A stretch of 64,000 nt of DNA, from NCBI GenBank assembly GCA_947471745.1, contig CANJKZ010000084.1:1658501-1722500 (forward strand), read 5' to 3'. The notes under the pieces were generated by a model. The model worked only from the letters and a program-made list of their open reading frames with translations, had not been told where the DNA came from and made no database searches. The stretch comes from Closterium sp. Naga37s-1 (lineage: Eukaryota > Streptophyta > Zygnematophyceae > Desmidiales > Closteriaceae). A program made the translations under genes and the position numbers. Shown here piece after piece: positions 1 to 10,129 of the stretch (positions are counted from its first letter, which is position 1; every line of letters starts with the position of its first letter).

Positions 1-1080
1 ACGGGCCGCCACCTGGCCACGTTCACCCGTCGGCCAGGGTCGAGTCTGTACACACTGACTACTGCGCCTCCTCCGGTCCCTGCGTCTGGTCAGGTAGCTG
101 CGTCCAGTCAGGTGTTTGCTGCTGCGTCCAGGTCTAGTCCTGCGTCTGCCCCCTGCTCGTGTCGTCCTCTGGCGCACGAGACTCTCCTCTGGCACCACCG
201 CCTTGGTCACCCCTCCCTGCCTCGTCTTCGAGGTATGGCCTCCCGTGCTCTTGTCTCTGGACTCCCCAGGTCCCTCCCTCCCCTTCCTCCGGGGCCTGCC
301 CCCACCTGTGTTCCTTGTGTCGAGGGCCGGCAGCGCGCCGCTCCTCACTCCTTCTCGTTTCCTCCGACTGAGGCCCCTCTGCAGACTCTTCACATGGACG
401 TGTGGGGCCCAGCCCGCGTTCGTGGACAGGGTCACGAGCGTTACTTCCTGCTGGTCGTTGACGACTACTCGCGTTACACCACAGTCTTCCCCTTGCGCAG
501 CAAGGGTGAGGTCACTGAGGTGTTGATCGACTGGATCCGCGGTGCTCGTCGCCAGCTTAGTGAGAGTTTCGGCTCCGACCTTCCTGTTTTGCGTCTGCAC
601 TCAGACAGAGGCGGGGAGTTTTCCTCCGACCTTCTGAGAGCCTTCTGTCGTTTGGAGGGCATCCGCCAGACGTTCACGCTTCCGGCCTCCCCGCAGCAAA
701 ATGGGATTGCTGAGCGCCGCATTGGCATGGTCATGGATGTCGCTCGTACGTCCATGATCCATGCGGCTGCTCCCCACTTTCTGTGGCCGTTCGCGGTTCA
801 GTACGCTGCGCATCAGATCAACCTTCAGCCTCGTGTCTCCTTGCCGGAGACCACACCTACTCTGCGGTGGACGGGGAAGGTTGGCGATGCGTCCGCGTTC
901 CGTGTCTGGGGATCTTGAGCTTTTGTCCGCGATACTACAGCGGACAAGCTGTCCTCCCGTGCCGTTCCCTGTGTCTTCCTTGGCTTCCCTCCTGACGCAC
1001 CCGGGTGGCAGTTCTACCACCCCACCTCGCGTCGTGTTCTGTCCTCTCAGGACGTCACGTTTGACGAGTCGATGTCGTAC
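1..1080 (+). pseudogene. A1 GAG-pre-integrase and integrase part of copia pol (one stop)
   Basis: The translation starts TGRHLATFTRRPGSSLYTLT, the segment before the integrase zinc domain in the other family A copies. The zinc-binding pre-integrase domain follows (LLWHHRLGHPSLPRLRGM, then CVPCVEGRQ). The catalytic core has the expected copia DDE residues: Asp in HMDVWGP, Asp in HSDRGGEF and Glu in QQNGIAERR. This enzyme would insert element cDNA into host DNA. A TGA at 916-918 interrupts the conserved GSRAFVRDT segment just after the core; the frame is otherwise open, so the copy is a pseudogene with a single lesion in this part. Confidence 0.92.
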
Positions 1081-1224
1081 TACCGTCTCTTTCCCTACCG
1101 CACTGCCTCTCCCCCTCCCCCGCCGCTCTTCCTTGCCCCAGGTACTCCTCCGGTAGACCCCCTCCCCCCCCAGGGTCCTGCCCCCTCAGGTGTGTCCCAG
1201 GTAGACCCTGCCGAGCCGGTCGAG

Positions 1225-1790
1225 GTAGCTATCGACTCAGGTGCTGCTAGGGGTGCTGACCCTGCGGGTGCGGGGACTGGGGGTGCTGAGACTGGGGGTG
1301 CTGAGTCTGGGGGTGCTGAGACTGGGCGTGCTGAGCCTGGGGGTGTGGCGCCTGAGGGTACTGTGTCTGGAGGTGCTGAGCCTGCGCGTGTTGAGTCTGG
1401 AGGTGCTCTGGGTGTCCCGTCGCGGCGGGAGCCCCTCTCTCCACAGTGGCTTCGTGAGTGGTACTCTCGGCGCTGTCGGGTTGCTGCTGGAGGTGCTGCT
1501 GGTGCGGGTGCTGCTGGAGGTGCTGGCGCTGCTGGAGGTAGTGCTGGTGCTGGAGCTGCTGGAGGTGCTGCTGCTGCTGGAGCTGCTGGAGGTTCTGCTG
1601 GTGCTGGAGGTGCTACTGGAGCTACTGGAGGTGCTGGCCGTGCTGGAGGTGGTGCTGGTGCTGGAGCTGCTGGAGCTGCTGGAGGTGCTGGTGCTGCTGG
1701 AGGTGGTGCTGGTGCTGGAGCTACAGGAGGTGCTGCTGGTGCTGGAGCTGCTGGAGGTGCTGTTAGGACTGGAGACCCAGAGGCTGAGGG
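1225..1790 (+). repeat. A1 low-complexity linker between integrase and RT
   Basis: An in-frame repetitive stretch. From about 1255 to 1400 it repeats a roughly 24-base unit built on GGTGCTGAG(C/A)CTGGG and coding for Gly-Gly-Ala-Glu with Ser/Pro/Thr. From about 1480 to 1770 it repeats GGTGCTGCTGGAGCT-like units coding for Gly-Ala. Between the two lies LSPQWLREWYSRR, a motif that also occurs at the end of family A Gag. Similar repeats on both strands yield long spurious Leu-rich and Gln/His-rich open frames, which I do not count as genes. Confidence 0.85.
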
Positions 1791-1849
1791 TACCGGTTCT
1801 GTCTCTGCTGTTTCTCGAGGCGCTGCGCGGCCGCGGCCGTACTACGTTC

Positions 1850-3583
1850 CGCTTCTTCAGCAGGTTCTTGGCTCCCCACCTTCTCCTGGTCCTCCTCCTC
1901 CTTCCCTGAGTCCACCGCCTGTCCCGTCTCAGTCGCAGTTACAGCCGACCTCTCCGCTGCCTGGTCCTTCTCCTTACTCTGGTCCGACTAGAGGTCTTAC
2001 GGAGCGTCGTGAGCCTGAGTCGCGTCTTGTGTCGCCTGCGTCTCGTTCTACGTCGCCTGTCCGTTCTGTTCGCGCTGGTCATGTTTCGCGTCCGCGTCTT
2101 CCCCCTGTCCCTGGCACTCACTCTATGACTCTGCGTCCTTCCACTGCTCCACAGCGTGTCCCTCTGCCCTCTCCTCCTGTGTCCTCTCTTCCTGACGGTC
2201 CGGACCCGGAGTCTGACTCCCTACGTGCTGCTAGTCCTACTGTCACGCGCTTTCTGGCCACTGCTGTCACTGACCCCCTGTTTGAGTTCTCTGCTGCGTC
2301 TGCTCTTGTTGCTGAGCTTGTTGACTTTGCTGCAGCCTGTCGCCTAGACTACGCCGCTAGTCTTGTTGCTGAGTCTGCGTCTGTGTCTGTCTGTCCTCCG
2401 TCCGTCGGGGGTGAGTGTGCTCTTGGCGCGGACGTCCTTGAGGACAGGCAGGAGGACCTTGAGTGCTTTGCTGCTGCTTCACCTCATCTCGTGTCCATGC
2501 TGCTTGCCCCTGAGGGAGACCCGGATGCACTAGACATCCCGACCCCGCGCTCTTACGCAGAGGCGATAGAGGGTCCCTACTCCTCCCAGTGGCAGGCAGC
2601 CATGGACGCAGAGATGGCTTCCTAGAAGTCCACAGGCACCTACGTAGACGAGGTTCCCCCACCTGGGGCGAACATCGTCAGTGGCATGTGGATCTTCAGG
2701 GTGAAGCGGCCGCCGGGTTCTCCGCCTGCCTTCAAGGCGCGTTACGTTGCACGTGGCTTCAGTCAGCGACAGGGAGTTGACTTCTTTCAGACCTTCTTCC
2801 CTACCCCGAAGATGACCACTCTTCGGGTACTGCTGCACGTTGCTGCTCAGCGTGACTACGAGCTCCACTCACTTGACTTCAGCACAGCCTTCCTACAGGG
2901 CAGCCTGCACGAGGAGATCTGGCTGCGCCGCCCACCTGGCTTCACTGGGTCGTTTCCTGCTGGTACCCAGTGGAGCCTCCGGCGGCCAGTCTACGGTCTC
3001 CGCCAGGCGCCCCGTGAGTGGCACGACACGCTCAGGACGACTCTTGCTGCTCTTGGTTTTGCTCCTTCCACTGCTGACCCTTCTCTGTTTCTACGCACTG
3101 ACGCTACTCTGTCGCCGTTCTACGTTCTTGTGTACGTAGACGACCTTGTTTTTGCTATTGCTGACACGGAGGCACTCGCCCACTTGAAGTCCGAGCTGCA
3201 GAAGAGACACACGTGCACAAACCTGGGTGAGCTCACAAGCTATCTTGGCTTGCGGATCACCCGGGACAGAGCACAGCGCACCATTACCTTGACTCAGTCA
3301 CACATGGTGCAGCAGGTCCTTCAGCGCTTCGGCTTCACCTACTCCTCGCCACAGTCCACTCCTCTGCCTACCGGTCACTCGCTCTCAGCTCCACCTTCGG
3401 ACGAGTCCGTAGAGCCGAGTGGCCCGTACCCAGAGCTTGTGGGCTGCCTCATGTACCTGATGACTTGCACACGACCTGACCTCGCATACCCTCTCAGCCT
3501 TCTGGCTCGCTACGTGGCTCCCGGCAGGCACCGAAAGGTGCACTGGGATGCTGCGAAGAGGGTGTTGCGATACTTGTGCAGTA
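1850..3583 (+). pseudogene. A1 reverse transcriptase and start of RNase H
   Basis: Copia RT that would copy element RNA into cDNA. A Pro/Ser-rich lead-in is followed by ALDIPTPRSYAEAIEGPYSS, the point where the RVT_2 domain begins. A TAG at 2623-2625 replaces Trp in MASWKSTGTY. Downstream are GMWIFRVKRPPGSP, the LDFSTAFLQGSLHEEIWL block and the catalytic YVDD box (FYVLVYVDDLVFA). The RNase H lead-in (PYPELVGCLMYLMTCTRPDL) is present, and the frame is cut at RVLRYLCS where A1 joins A2. The RNase H catalytic residues are lost. Confidence 0.92.
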
Positions 3584-5337
3584 TCCTCCAAGCACGAGCC
3601 CCATGCCCGACGTACTGCACAGGTAACGCAGTACCCTCTTCGCAGCATCCCAGTGCACCTTTCGGTGCCTACCGGGAGCCACGTAGCGAGCCAGAAGGCT
3701 GAGAGGGTACGCGAGGTCAGGTCGTGTGCAAGTCATCAGGTACATGAGGCAACCCACAAGCTCTGGGTACGGACCCCTCGGCTCTACGGACTCGTCCGAA
3801 GGTGGAGCTGAGAGCGAGTGGCTGGTATACAGAGGAGTGGGCTGTGGTGAGGAGAACTGGAAGCCAAAGCGCTGAAGGACCAGGTGCACCATGTGTGACT
3901 GAGTCAGTGTGATGGTGCGCCGTGCTCTGTCTCGGGTGATCTGCAGGCCAAGATAGCTGCGTAGTTCACCCAGGTCAGTGCAGGTGTGTCTCTTCTACAG
4001 CTCCGACTTCACAAGGGTCAGTGCCTCTGTGTCAGCAGTGGCAAAGACGAGGTCGTCGACGTAGACAAGGACGTAGAATGGCGGCAGAGAGGAGTCGGTG
4101 CGCAGAAACAAGGACGGGTCCGCAGTAGACGGAGCAAACCAAAGAGCCGCAAGTGTAGTCCTCAGCGTGTCGTGCCACTCGCGAGGTGCTTGGCGGAGAC
4201 CGTAGACTGGTCGGCGGAGGCTCCACTCGGTACCTGCACGAAACGTCCCAGTGAAACCAGGTGGTCGGCGCGGTCAGATCTCCTTGTGTAGGCTGCCCTG
4301 CAAGAAAGCTGTGCTGAAGTCCAGAGAGTGCAACTCGTAGTCACGCTGAGCAGCGACGTGCAGCACCCGAAGAGTAGTCATCTTTTGGGGTGGGGGAGAA
4401 GGTCTGGAAGTAGTCAACTCCCTGTCGCTTAGTGAAGCCTCAAGCAACGTAACGCGCCTTGAAGGCAGGCGGAGAACCCGGCGGCCGCTTCACCCTGAAG
4501 ATCCACATGCCATCGACTATGTTTGCCCCAGGTGGGGGAACCTCGTCGACGTAGGTGCCTGTGGACTTCCAGGATGCCATCTCAGCATCCATGGCTGCCT
4601 GCCACTGAGAGGAGTAAGGACCCGTAATCGCCTATGCGTAAGAGTGCGGGGTCGGGATGTCTGGAGCATCCGGGTCTCCCTCAGGGGCAAGCAGCATGGA
4701 AGCGAAACGAGGTACAGAAAACTGCAAGACACTCAAAGTTCTACTGCCTGTCCTCAAGGACGTCCGTGCCAAGAGCACACTCACCCCCGACGGACGGAGG
4801 ACTGGCAGACTCAGACTCAGCAACAAGAGCAGTGGCGTAGTCAAGACGACAAGCAACAGCAAAGTCAAGCAGCTCAGCAACTAGAGCAGACGTAGTAGCA
4901 GACTCAAAAGAAGGGTCTGTGACAGCAGTGGCGAGAAGACGTGAGACAGCAGGACTAACAGCACGAGCGCGGTCAGACTCAGGGTCAGGGACGGCAGGAA
5001 GAGAGGACTTAGGAGGAGCAGGCAGAGGAACACGTAGTGGAACAGAGGAAGGACGGAGTGCCATAGCGTGCGTGCCGGGGACAGGAGGAGGACGCGAACG
5101 AGGAGCGCGACGAGCAGTGCGAACAGGCGAGACAGGACGAGACGCAGGCTCACGACGCTTGGTAAGACCGCCGGACTGCTCAGTGTAAGGAGAGGGAGCA
5201 GGCAGTGGGGAGGCGGGCTGTAAGGGCGGCTGCGACAGGTCAGGCAGAGGACACAGGAGAGGACGAGTAAGGTCAGTAGAAGACGGGGTACCGAGAACCT
5301 GCTGAAGCAGGGGAACGAAGTACGGTCGCGGTCGCAC
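3584..5337 (-). pseudogene. A2 reverse transcriptase and partial RNase H, broken
   Basis: On the minus strand the start is RPRPYFVPLLQQVLGTP (about 5337), followed by the Pro/Ser-rich lead-in. The RVT_2 domain is split between frames. Recognisable blocks are GGECALGTDVLEDRQ (about 4745-4790), the YVDD-encoding GTCGTCGACGTAGAC (complement) near 4050-4065, and PYPELVGCLMYLMTCTRPDL near 3720-3780. Several frameshifts and stops separate them. The reading ends in RVLRYLCSTSGMGLVLGG at the junction with A1. No functional RT can be made. Confidence 0.88.
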
Positions 5338-5339
5338 AG

Positions 5340-5890
5340 TGCCTCCAGCACCTCTAGCGCAGGGTTCAGCATCTCTAGTGCCTCCAGCTCCGGTAGCTCC
5401 AGCGCCTCTTGCGCCAGGGCCTACAACTCCATCACCCTCAACATCACCAGTCCCGGCAGCTCCAGCACCCGGGGTACGAGCACCTCCAGGACCAGTGGCC
5501 GCAGCACCTCCAGCACCGCTAGCTCCAGTAGCAGCTCCAGCACCTCCAGCTCCAGCACCTCCAGCTCCAGCAGCTCCAGCATCGACAGCACCTCCAGCCC
5601 CGGTGGCTCCACTCCGAAGGCGTGTGCGTCGAACAAACCACTCACGCAGCTGCTGCGGAGACAGTCTCGGCGAAGCACCAGCAGAACCTCCAGACGAAGC
5701 AGCACCCTAAGGCTCAGCACCCCCAGACTCCGCACCCTCCGACGCAGCACCCCCAGGCTTAACACCCTCAGGCTCCGCACCCCCAGGCTCAGCACCCCCA
5801 GTCCCAACACCACCAGGCTCAGCACCCCCAGTCTCAACACCCTTAGACCCCGCACCCCCAGACTCCGCACCCCCAGACGCAGCACCTCAA
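5340..5890 (-). repeat. A2 Gly/Ala/Glu-rich linker repeats
   Basis: The family A linker in minus orientation: CTCAGCACCCCCAGACTC-like units from about 5700 to 5890 and AGCTCCAGCACCTCC-like units from about 5345 to 5600. Between them, at about 5620-5690 on the minus strand, lies SPRLSPQQLREWFVRR, the same motif found near the end of family A Gag. Repeat numbers differ from A1, A3, A4 and A6. Confidence 0.83.
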
Positions 5891-7563
5891 GCAGCACCTG
5901 AGCCGACAGCTACCTGAACAGGCGCAGGACCAGGGAGAGGGTCTACCTGGGACACACTTGAGGGAGCAGGACCCTGGGGCAGGAGGGGGTCTACCGGAGG
6001 GGGACCAGGAGCAAGGAAGAGCGGCGGGGGTGGGGGAGGCATAGAGCGGTAGGGGAAGAGACAGTAGAAGGGAACCGACTCGTCGAACGAGATGTCCTGA
6101 GACGGGAGGACACGGCGTGAAGTGGGGTGGTAAAACTGCCAGCCAGGCGCATCAGGGACAAAGCCAAGGAAGACGCAGGGGATAGCACGAGGGGAGAGCT
6201 TGTCCGCGGACGTATCGCGAACAAAGGCACGAAATCCCCAGACCCGGAACACTGACGCATCGCCAACCTCCCCCGTCCAACGTAGTGTGGGCGAGGTCTT
6301 CGGCAAGGAGACACGGGGCCAGAGGTTGAGCTGATGCGCAGCGTATTGGACCGCAAACGGCCACAGAAAATGGGGAGCACCCGCATGGAACATGGAGGTA
6401 CGAGCGACCTCCATGACTAAGCCAATGCGGCGCTCAGCAATCCCATTCTGCTGAGGGGAGTCCGGAAGCGTGAATTACTGGAGAATGCCCTCCCCACGAA
6501 AAAACTCCCTCAAGAGGTTGGAGGAGAACTCACCACCTCTGTTAATGTGCAGACGCAGTACAGGAAGGTCCTGGCTGAAGCGCTTGTGGAGCTGAAGACG
6601 GACAGTGCAGATCCAAGGGATCAAGACATCAACGACCTGACCCTTGCTGCGCAAGGGGAAGACCGTGGTATACCGCGTGTAGTCGTCAACGACCAGCAGA
6701 AAGTAGCGCTCGCGGCTCTGACCTTTGACGCGGGCTGGGCCCCACACGTCCATGTGGAGAGTCTGCAAGGGAGCAGTCGTCGGGAGAAACGAGGAGGAGT
6801 GAGGAGCGGCGCGCTGCCGCCCCTCGACGCAAGGGAGGCACGGCGGGGCAGGCGAGGGCGGCAAGGGAGGCAGAGACCTGGTAAGACCAGAGACTAGGAG
6901 ACGAGAGTGCATGCCACGAAGACGTGGCAGGGAGGGGTGACCCAGGCGGTGGTGCCAAAGAAGAGTGTGGTGCGACAGGAGGCGACACGAGCAAGAGGCG
7001 GCTACCTGACGTGACGCGGACACCCGAGCAGACGCAGCAACATTAGGAGGCTCGGTAGCCAGCGTGTACAGACTCGACCCTGGCCGACGAGTGAACGTAG
7101 CCAGGTGACGCCCCGTCCGTATGCACGTGCAGATCGACACAGGCTGACCCCCTGGAGTGGTGGTAGTGACCATCGCATCCTGAAGGACAGCGGTACTCAC
7201 CAAGTTCGTAGAGAACGAGGGGAGGTGAAGCCCTGACAGCGAGCCAAATGGAACCGCTGGACACGGGAAGACAGTGGAGGAACGGGCCACGACCGGTCCC
7301 CCGGAGGGATCAGCCAGCCGGACCGGGACAGGTGCAGGAAGAGGAGTGAGGGTGGTGCTGTCACGGAAGAAACAGTGCGAGGCGCCTGAGTCCAACGTGA
7401 AGGTGTGCAAGACCTGAGCAGGCGCAGTACCAGGGAGAGTACCAGACTCACTAGCACCTAGAGCATCAGCGGCTATACCTGGGTCAGGAGGGAGGCACAC
7501 ACCGGTAACAGTCACCCTCAACACTGACAGACAAAGCATACATTGCAGAGAGAATAGCATCAA
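5891..7563 (-). pseudogene. A2 protease, pre-integrase and integrase
   Basis: The minus-strand frame 7563-6475 carries the aspartic protease motif FTLDSGASHCFFRD, the pre-integrase zinc segment (LLWHHRLGHPSL and CLPCVEGRQ) and the first integrase Asp (HMDVWGP). The second-Asp region reads HINRGGEF where other copies have HSDRGGEF, so the second catalytic Asp is Asn. The frame breaks near 6475; 6414-5887 continues with the integrase C-terminal part (WGFRAFVRDTSADKLSPRAI). Both the frameshift and the lost Asp would inactivate integrase. Confidence 0.9.
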
Positions 7564-7566
7564 AGT

Positions 7567-8781
7567 CTAGGTCAAAGACCGCAATCCTAGATTTAAGCAG
7601 ATCTGCCCAGCGAGGGAGCTCGACGTCGTCACCAAACTCAGCACACCAAGCATCGTCGAGGCGGGAGAAGCAGCGGTGCTGAGTGTGGAGCCGCCCGCAA
7701 GTCTGACCAGCACGGTCACCCGTGCGAATGACATACGGGCAACTACCCCCAGACGACCCACGTAGAAACCACTCACGAAGCTGCTGGGGAGACAGGGGTT
7801 CGCTCCGACGCTGCTGCTGCTGACGCTGGCCACCCCCAGAACCGACACGCCGAGCGTCAGTCCCACCTCCACCGGTCCCACTGCCTCCGCTGCCGCCACT
7901 CCCACCGCTGCCTCCACCAACGCCACCAGAGCCCCCACCCCCGCCACCACTCCCACCGCCTCCACCACTCCCACCGCCGCCACCACCTCCACTGCTGCCC
8001 CCTTCGCCACTCCCGCTGCCACCTCCACCACCGCCGCTGCCACCACCACCACCCCGGCCACCCTTGCCCTTGCTGCTGCGGCGCTTCGCACTAGCAGAAG
8101 CAGCCCCAACGTCCTCAGGAACAGAGACGTCTGCAGCACCAGCAGAGGCGAGGAGGGGGCAAGGGGGGAGGGGGAACACCCCTCAAAGAAGGGCGGGCGC
8201 GGAGTGCCACGAGCAGCACCTACAGCAACTGCACTAGTCTCAGCTGCGAGGAGATGCTGCTCGAGGAGGTCAACAGTGAGGGAGGTGGGGTCAAGAGAGA
8301 GGAAGTGGTCCCTGACAGAGCGAAGAGAGTCAGGGAGGCGGGTGACTATAAAGTAGAGAGTGATGTACATCGGGGGTGGGTTCCTGTCAAGGAACTCAGC
8401 AGGAACGGCAGCGCGGTAGCGAGCGTCACTAGCGCGAAGGTGGGAAACCAGGTCCTCGACCGTGGCAAAGGCGGACAGCTCTGGGAACAGGTAGGGCAGA
8501 AGGAGGCGGCCTAGAGCAGCAGTGGCAGGGGAGGAGTAGCGAGCGACAATAGCGTCGTATAGTGCCTGTGCTGTCCTGTGCTGTCCAAAGTGAGCGCACT
8601 CAGCTAATGGCAGGTGGTTGCGGATGGCTAAACGAGCAGCAGCATCTCAAGTAAGCCACTGTGAGCGAGTCGAACTGTCCTTAGAATCGCTCAGGAGGTA
8701 CAGCTGCAGGTCGTCTAGCCACGTGTCAAACTGATCCGGTCTGCCCTCATGGTCAAAAGCGAGGACACGAAGCGAAGCCAT
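7567..8781 (-). pseudogene. A2 Gag, broken
   Basis: Gag forms the particle that packages element RNA. The start is the conserved MASLRVLAFDHEGRP (ATG at 8781, minus). Relative to A5 about 63 bases after SDSKD are missing, and a TGA replaces the Arg codon after QWLT (near 8650). The central UBN2-like helical part is split between frames. The Gly/Ser-rich tract (about 7870-8070) leads to LSPQQLREWFLRGSSGGSC and the zinc-like YVIRTGDRAGQTCGRLHTQH. Confidence 0.88.
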
Positions 8782-8869
8782 AGCTGTGTAGTACGTAGGA
8801 GCTCCAGTAGCAGCCGTAGCAGTAGCAGTAGCAGCTGTAGCAGGAGCAGAAGGGACAGTAGACCGGTCG

Positions 8870-9965
8870 CTTGCTAGGTACTGGGCCGGGCGCAAGCTAG
8901 GTATGGGGCCGGGCGCGGGCGAGGTACGGGGCCGGGCGCGGGCTAGGTACGGGACCGAGCGCTGGCTAGGTACGGGGCCGGGCGCGGGCTAGGTACGGGG
9001 CCAGGCGGGGCTAGGTACGGGGCCGGGCGGGGCTGTGTACGGGGCCGGGCGGGGCTAGGTACGGGGCCGGGCGGGGCTAGGTACGAGGCCGGGCAAGGCT
9101 AGGTACGGGGCCGTGGCGGGGCTAGGTACGGGGCCGGGCAGGGCGAAGTACGGGGCCAGGTGGGGCTAGGTACGGGGCCGTGGCGGGGCTAGGTACGGGG
9201 CCGGGCGGGGCTGTGTACGGGGCCGGGCGGGGCTAGGTACGGGGCCGTGGCGTGGCGAGGTACGGGGCCGGGCGGGGCTAGGTACGGGGCCGGGCGGGGC
9301 TAGGTACGGGGCCGTGGCGGGGCGAGGTATGGGGCCGGGCAGGGCTAGGTACGGGGCCGGGCGGGGCTAGGTACGGGGCCGTGGCGGGGCTAGGTACGGG
9401 GCCGGGCGGGGCGAAGTACGGGGCCGGGCGGGGCTAGGTACGGGGCCGTGTCGGGGTGAGGTACGGGGCCGGGCGGGGCTAGGTACTGGGCTGGGCGGGG
9501 CTAGGTACTGGGCCGGGCGCTGGGCGAGTGACGGGGCCAGGCGCCGGGCGAGTGACGGGGCCGGGCGCGGGCTAGGGTCGGGGCCGGGCGCTGGGCTAGG
9601 TACGGGGCGAGGCAGGGCTAGGCGCGGGCTAGGTACGGGCCGGGCGCGAAACGGGGCCGGGCGCGATACGGGGCCGGGCGCGAAACCGGGCCGGGCGCAG
9701 GCTAGGAACGGGGCCGGGCGTTGGGCGCGATACGGGGCCAGGCGCGAGACGGGGCCGGGTGCTCAGCTAGAGACGGGGCCTGGCGCGATTCGGGGCCGGG
9801 CGCGATACTGGGCCAGGCGCTAGGCTAGGTACGAGGCCAGGCGCGAGGCTAAGGGTCGACGTGGCCGGGCGCGGGCTAGGAACGGGGCCGGGCACGGGCT
9901 AGGGGTCGACGGGCCGCGTAGGCTAGGAGCGACGGGCCTAGGGGCGGTTACTAGCAGCGTAGCAG
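8870..9965 (-). repeat. A2 GC-rich tandem-repeat leader
   Basis: About 1.1 kb of imperfect tandem repeats between the primer-binding site and gag. The plus-strand unit is about 20-21 bases, GCTAGGTACGGGGCCGGGC with small variations. It is most regular at 8990-9480 and decays toward 9950. It has no long open frame and is G-rich on the plus strand, hence C-rich in the element's RNA sense. A5 has the same unit; A3 and A4 have a different unit at the same position. Confidence 0.92.
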
Positions 9966-9985
9966 GTGGTGGGCCCAAGGAACCT

Positions 9986-9997
9986 GCTATGATTCCA
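9986..9997 (-). promoter_or_regulatory. A2 primer-binding site
   Basis: Minus strand TGGAATCATAGC, directly next to the LTR, two changes from TGGTATCAGAGC, the complement of the initiator tRNA-Met 3' end that primes copia reverse transcription. Confidence 0.75.
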
Positions 9998-10129
9998 TGT
10001 TAAACTAATGAACGAGAATGGATGAACTATGAAACAGTTGGGTACAAGTACTAACCCTGATTGGGTTGTACCCCTTATGGGCTACCGCACTACAGCCTAC
10101 ACAAATGTACAAGCTATAATGTTCTGACA
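9998..10129 (-). repeat. A2 5' LTR (132 bp)
   Basis: Minus strand begins TGTCAGAACATTATAG and ends TTTAACA, so it has TG...CA ends. It matches the A4 3' LTR subtype (36518-36650). The element has no second LTR because its 3' end is truncated. Confidence 0.9.

Larger units (their letters stand above)
1..3583 (+). mobile_element. Family A copia retrotransposon A1, truncated at both ends
   Basis: A GC-rich Ty1/copia element that enters the window inside the protease to integrase region and stops inside RNase H. One reading frame (frame 1) runs from base 1 to 3583 with two in-frame stops, at 916-918 (TGA where other copies have an Arg codon) and 2623-2625 (TAG where others have Trp). The right end is not an LTR: after GTGCAGTA at about 3576-3583 the sequence switches to the opposite strand of another family A copy (A2). 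The upstream gag, leader and 5' LTR must lie outside the window. It is inactive. Confidence 0.93.
3584..10129 (-). mobile_element. Family A copia retrotransposon A2, 3'-truncated
   Basis: Read on the minus strand, the order is 5' LTR (10129-9998), primer-binding site, GC-rich tandem leader, gag, protease-integrase, repetitive linker, RT and the start of RNase H, ending abruptly at 3584 against A1. The rest of RNase H, the 3' UTR and the 3' LTR are missing. Stops, frameshifts and a 63-base gag deletion make it inactive. A1 and A2 differ in many places (for example QFSSPQPTPLYT versus TYSSPQSTPLPT), so they are two separate copies joined tail-to-tail and not a fresh duplication. Confidence 0.92.

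Noticed and set aside
8870..9965. CRISPR array or centromeric satellite
   Set aside because: Repeats are contiguous, imperfect and short without spacers, and they lie exactly between a primer-binding site and gag, so they are element leader.
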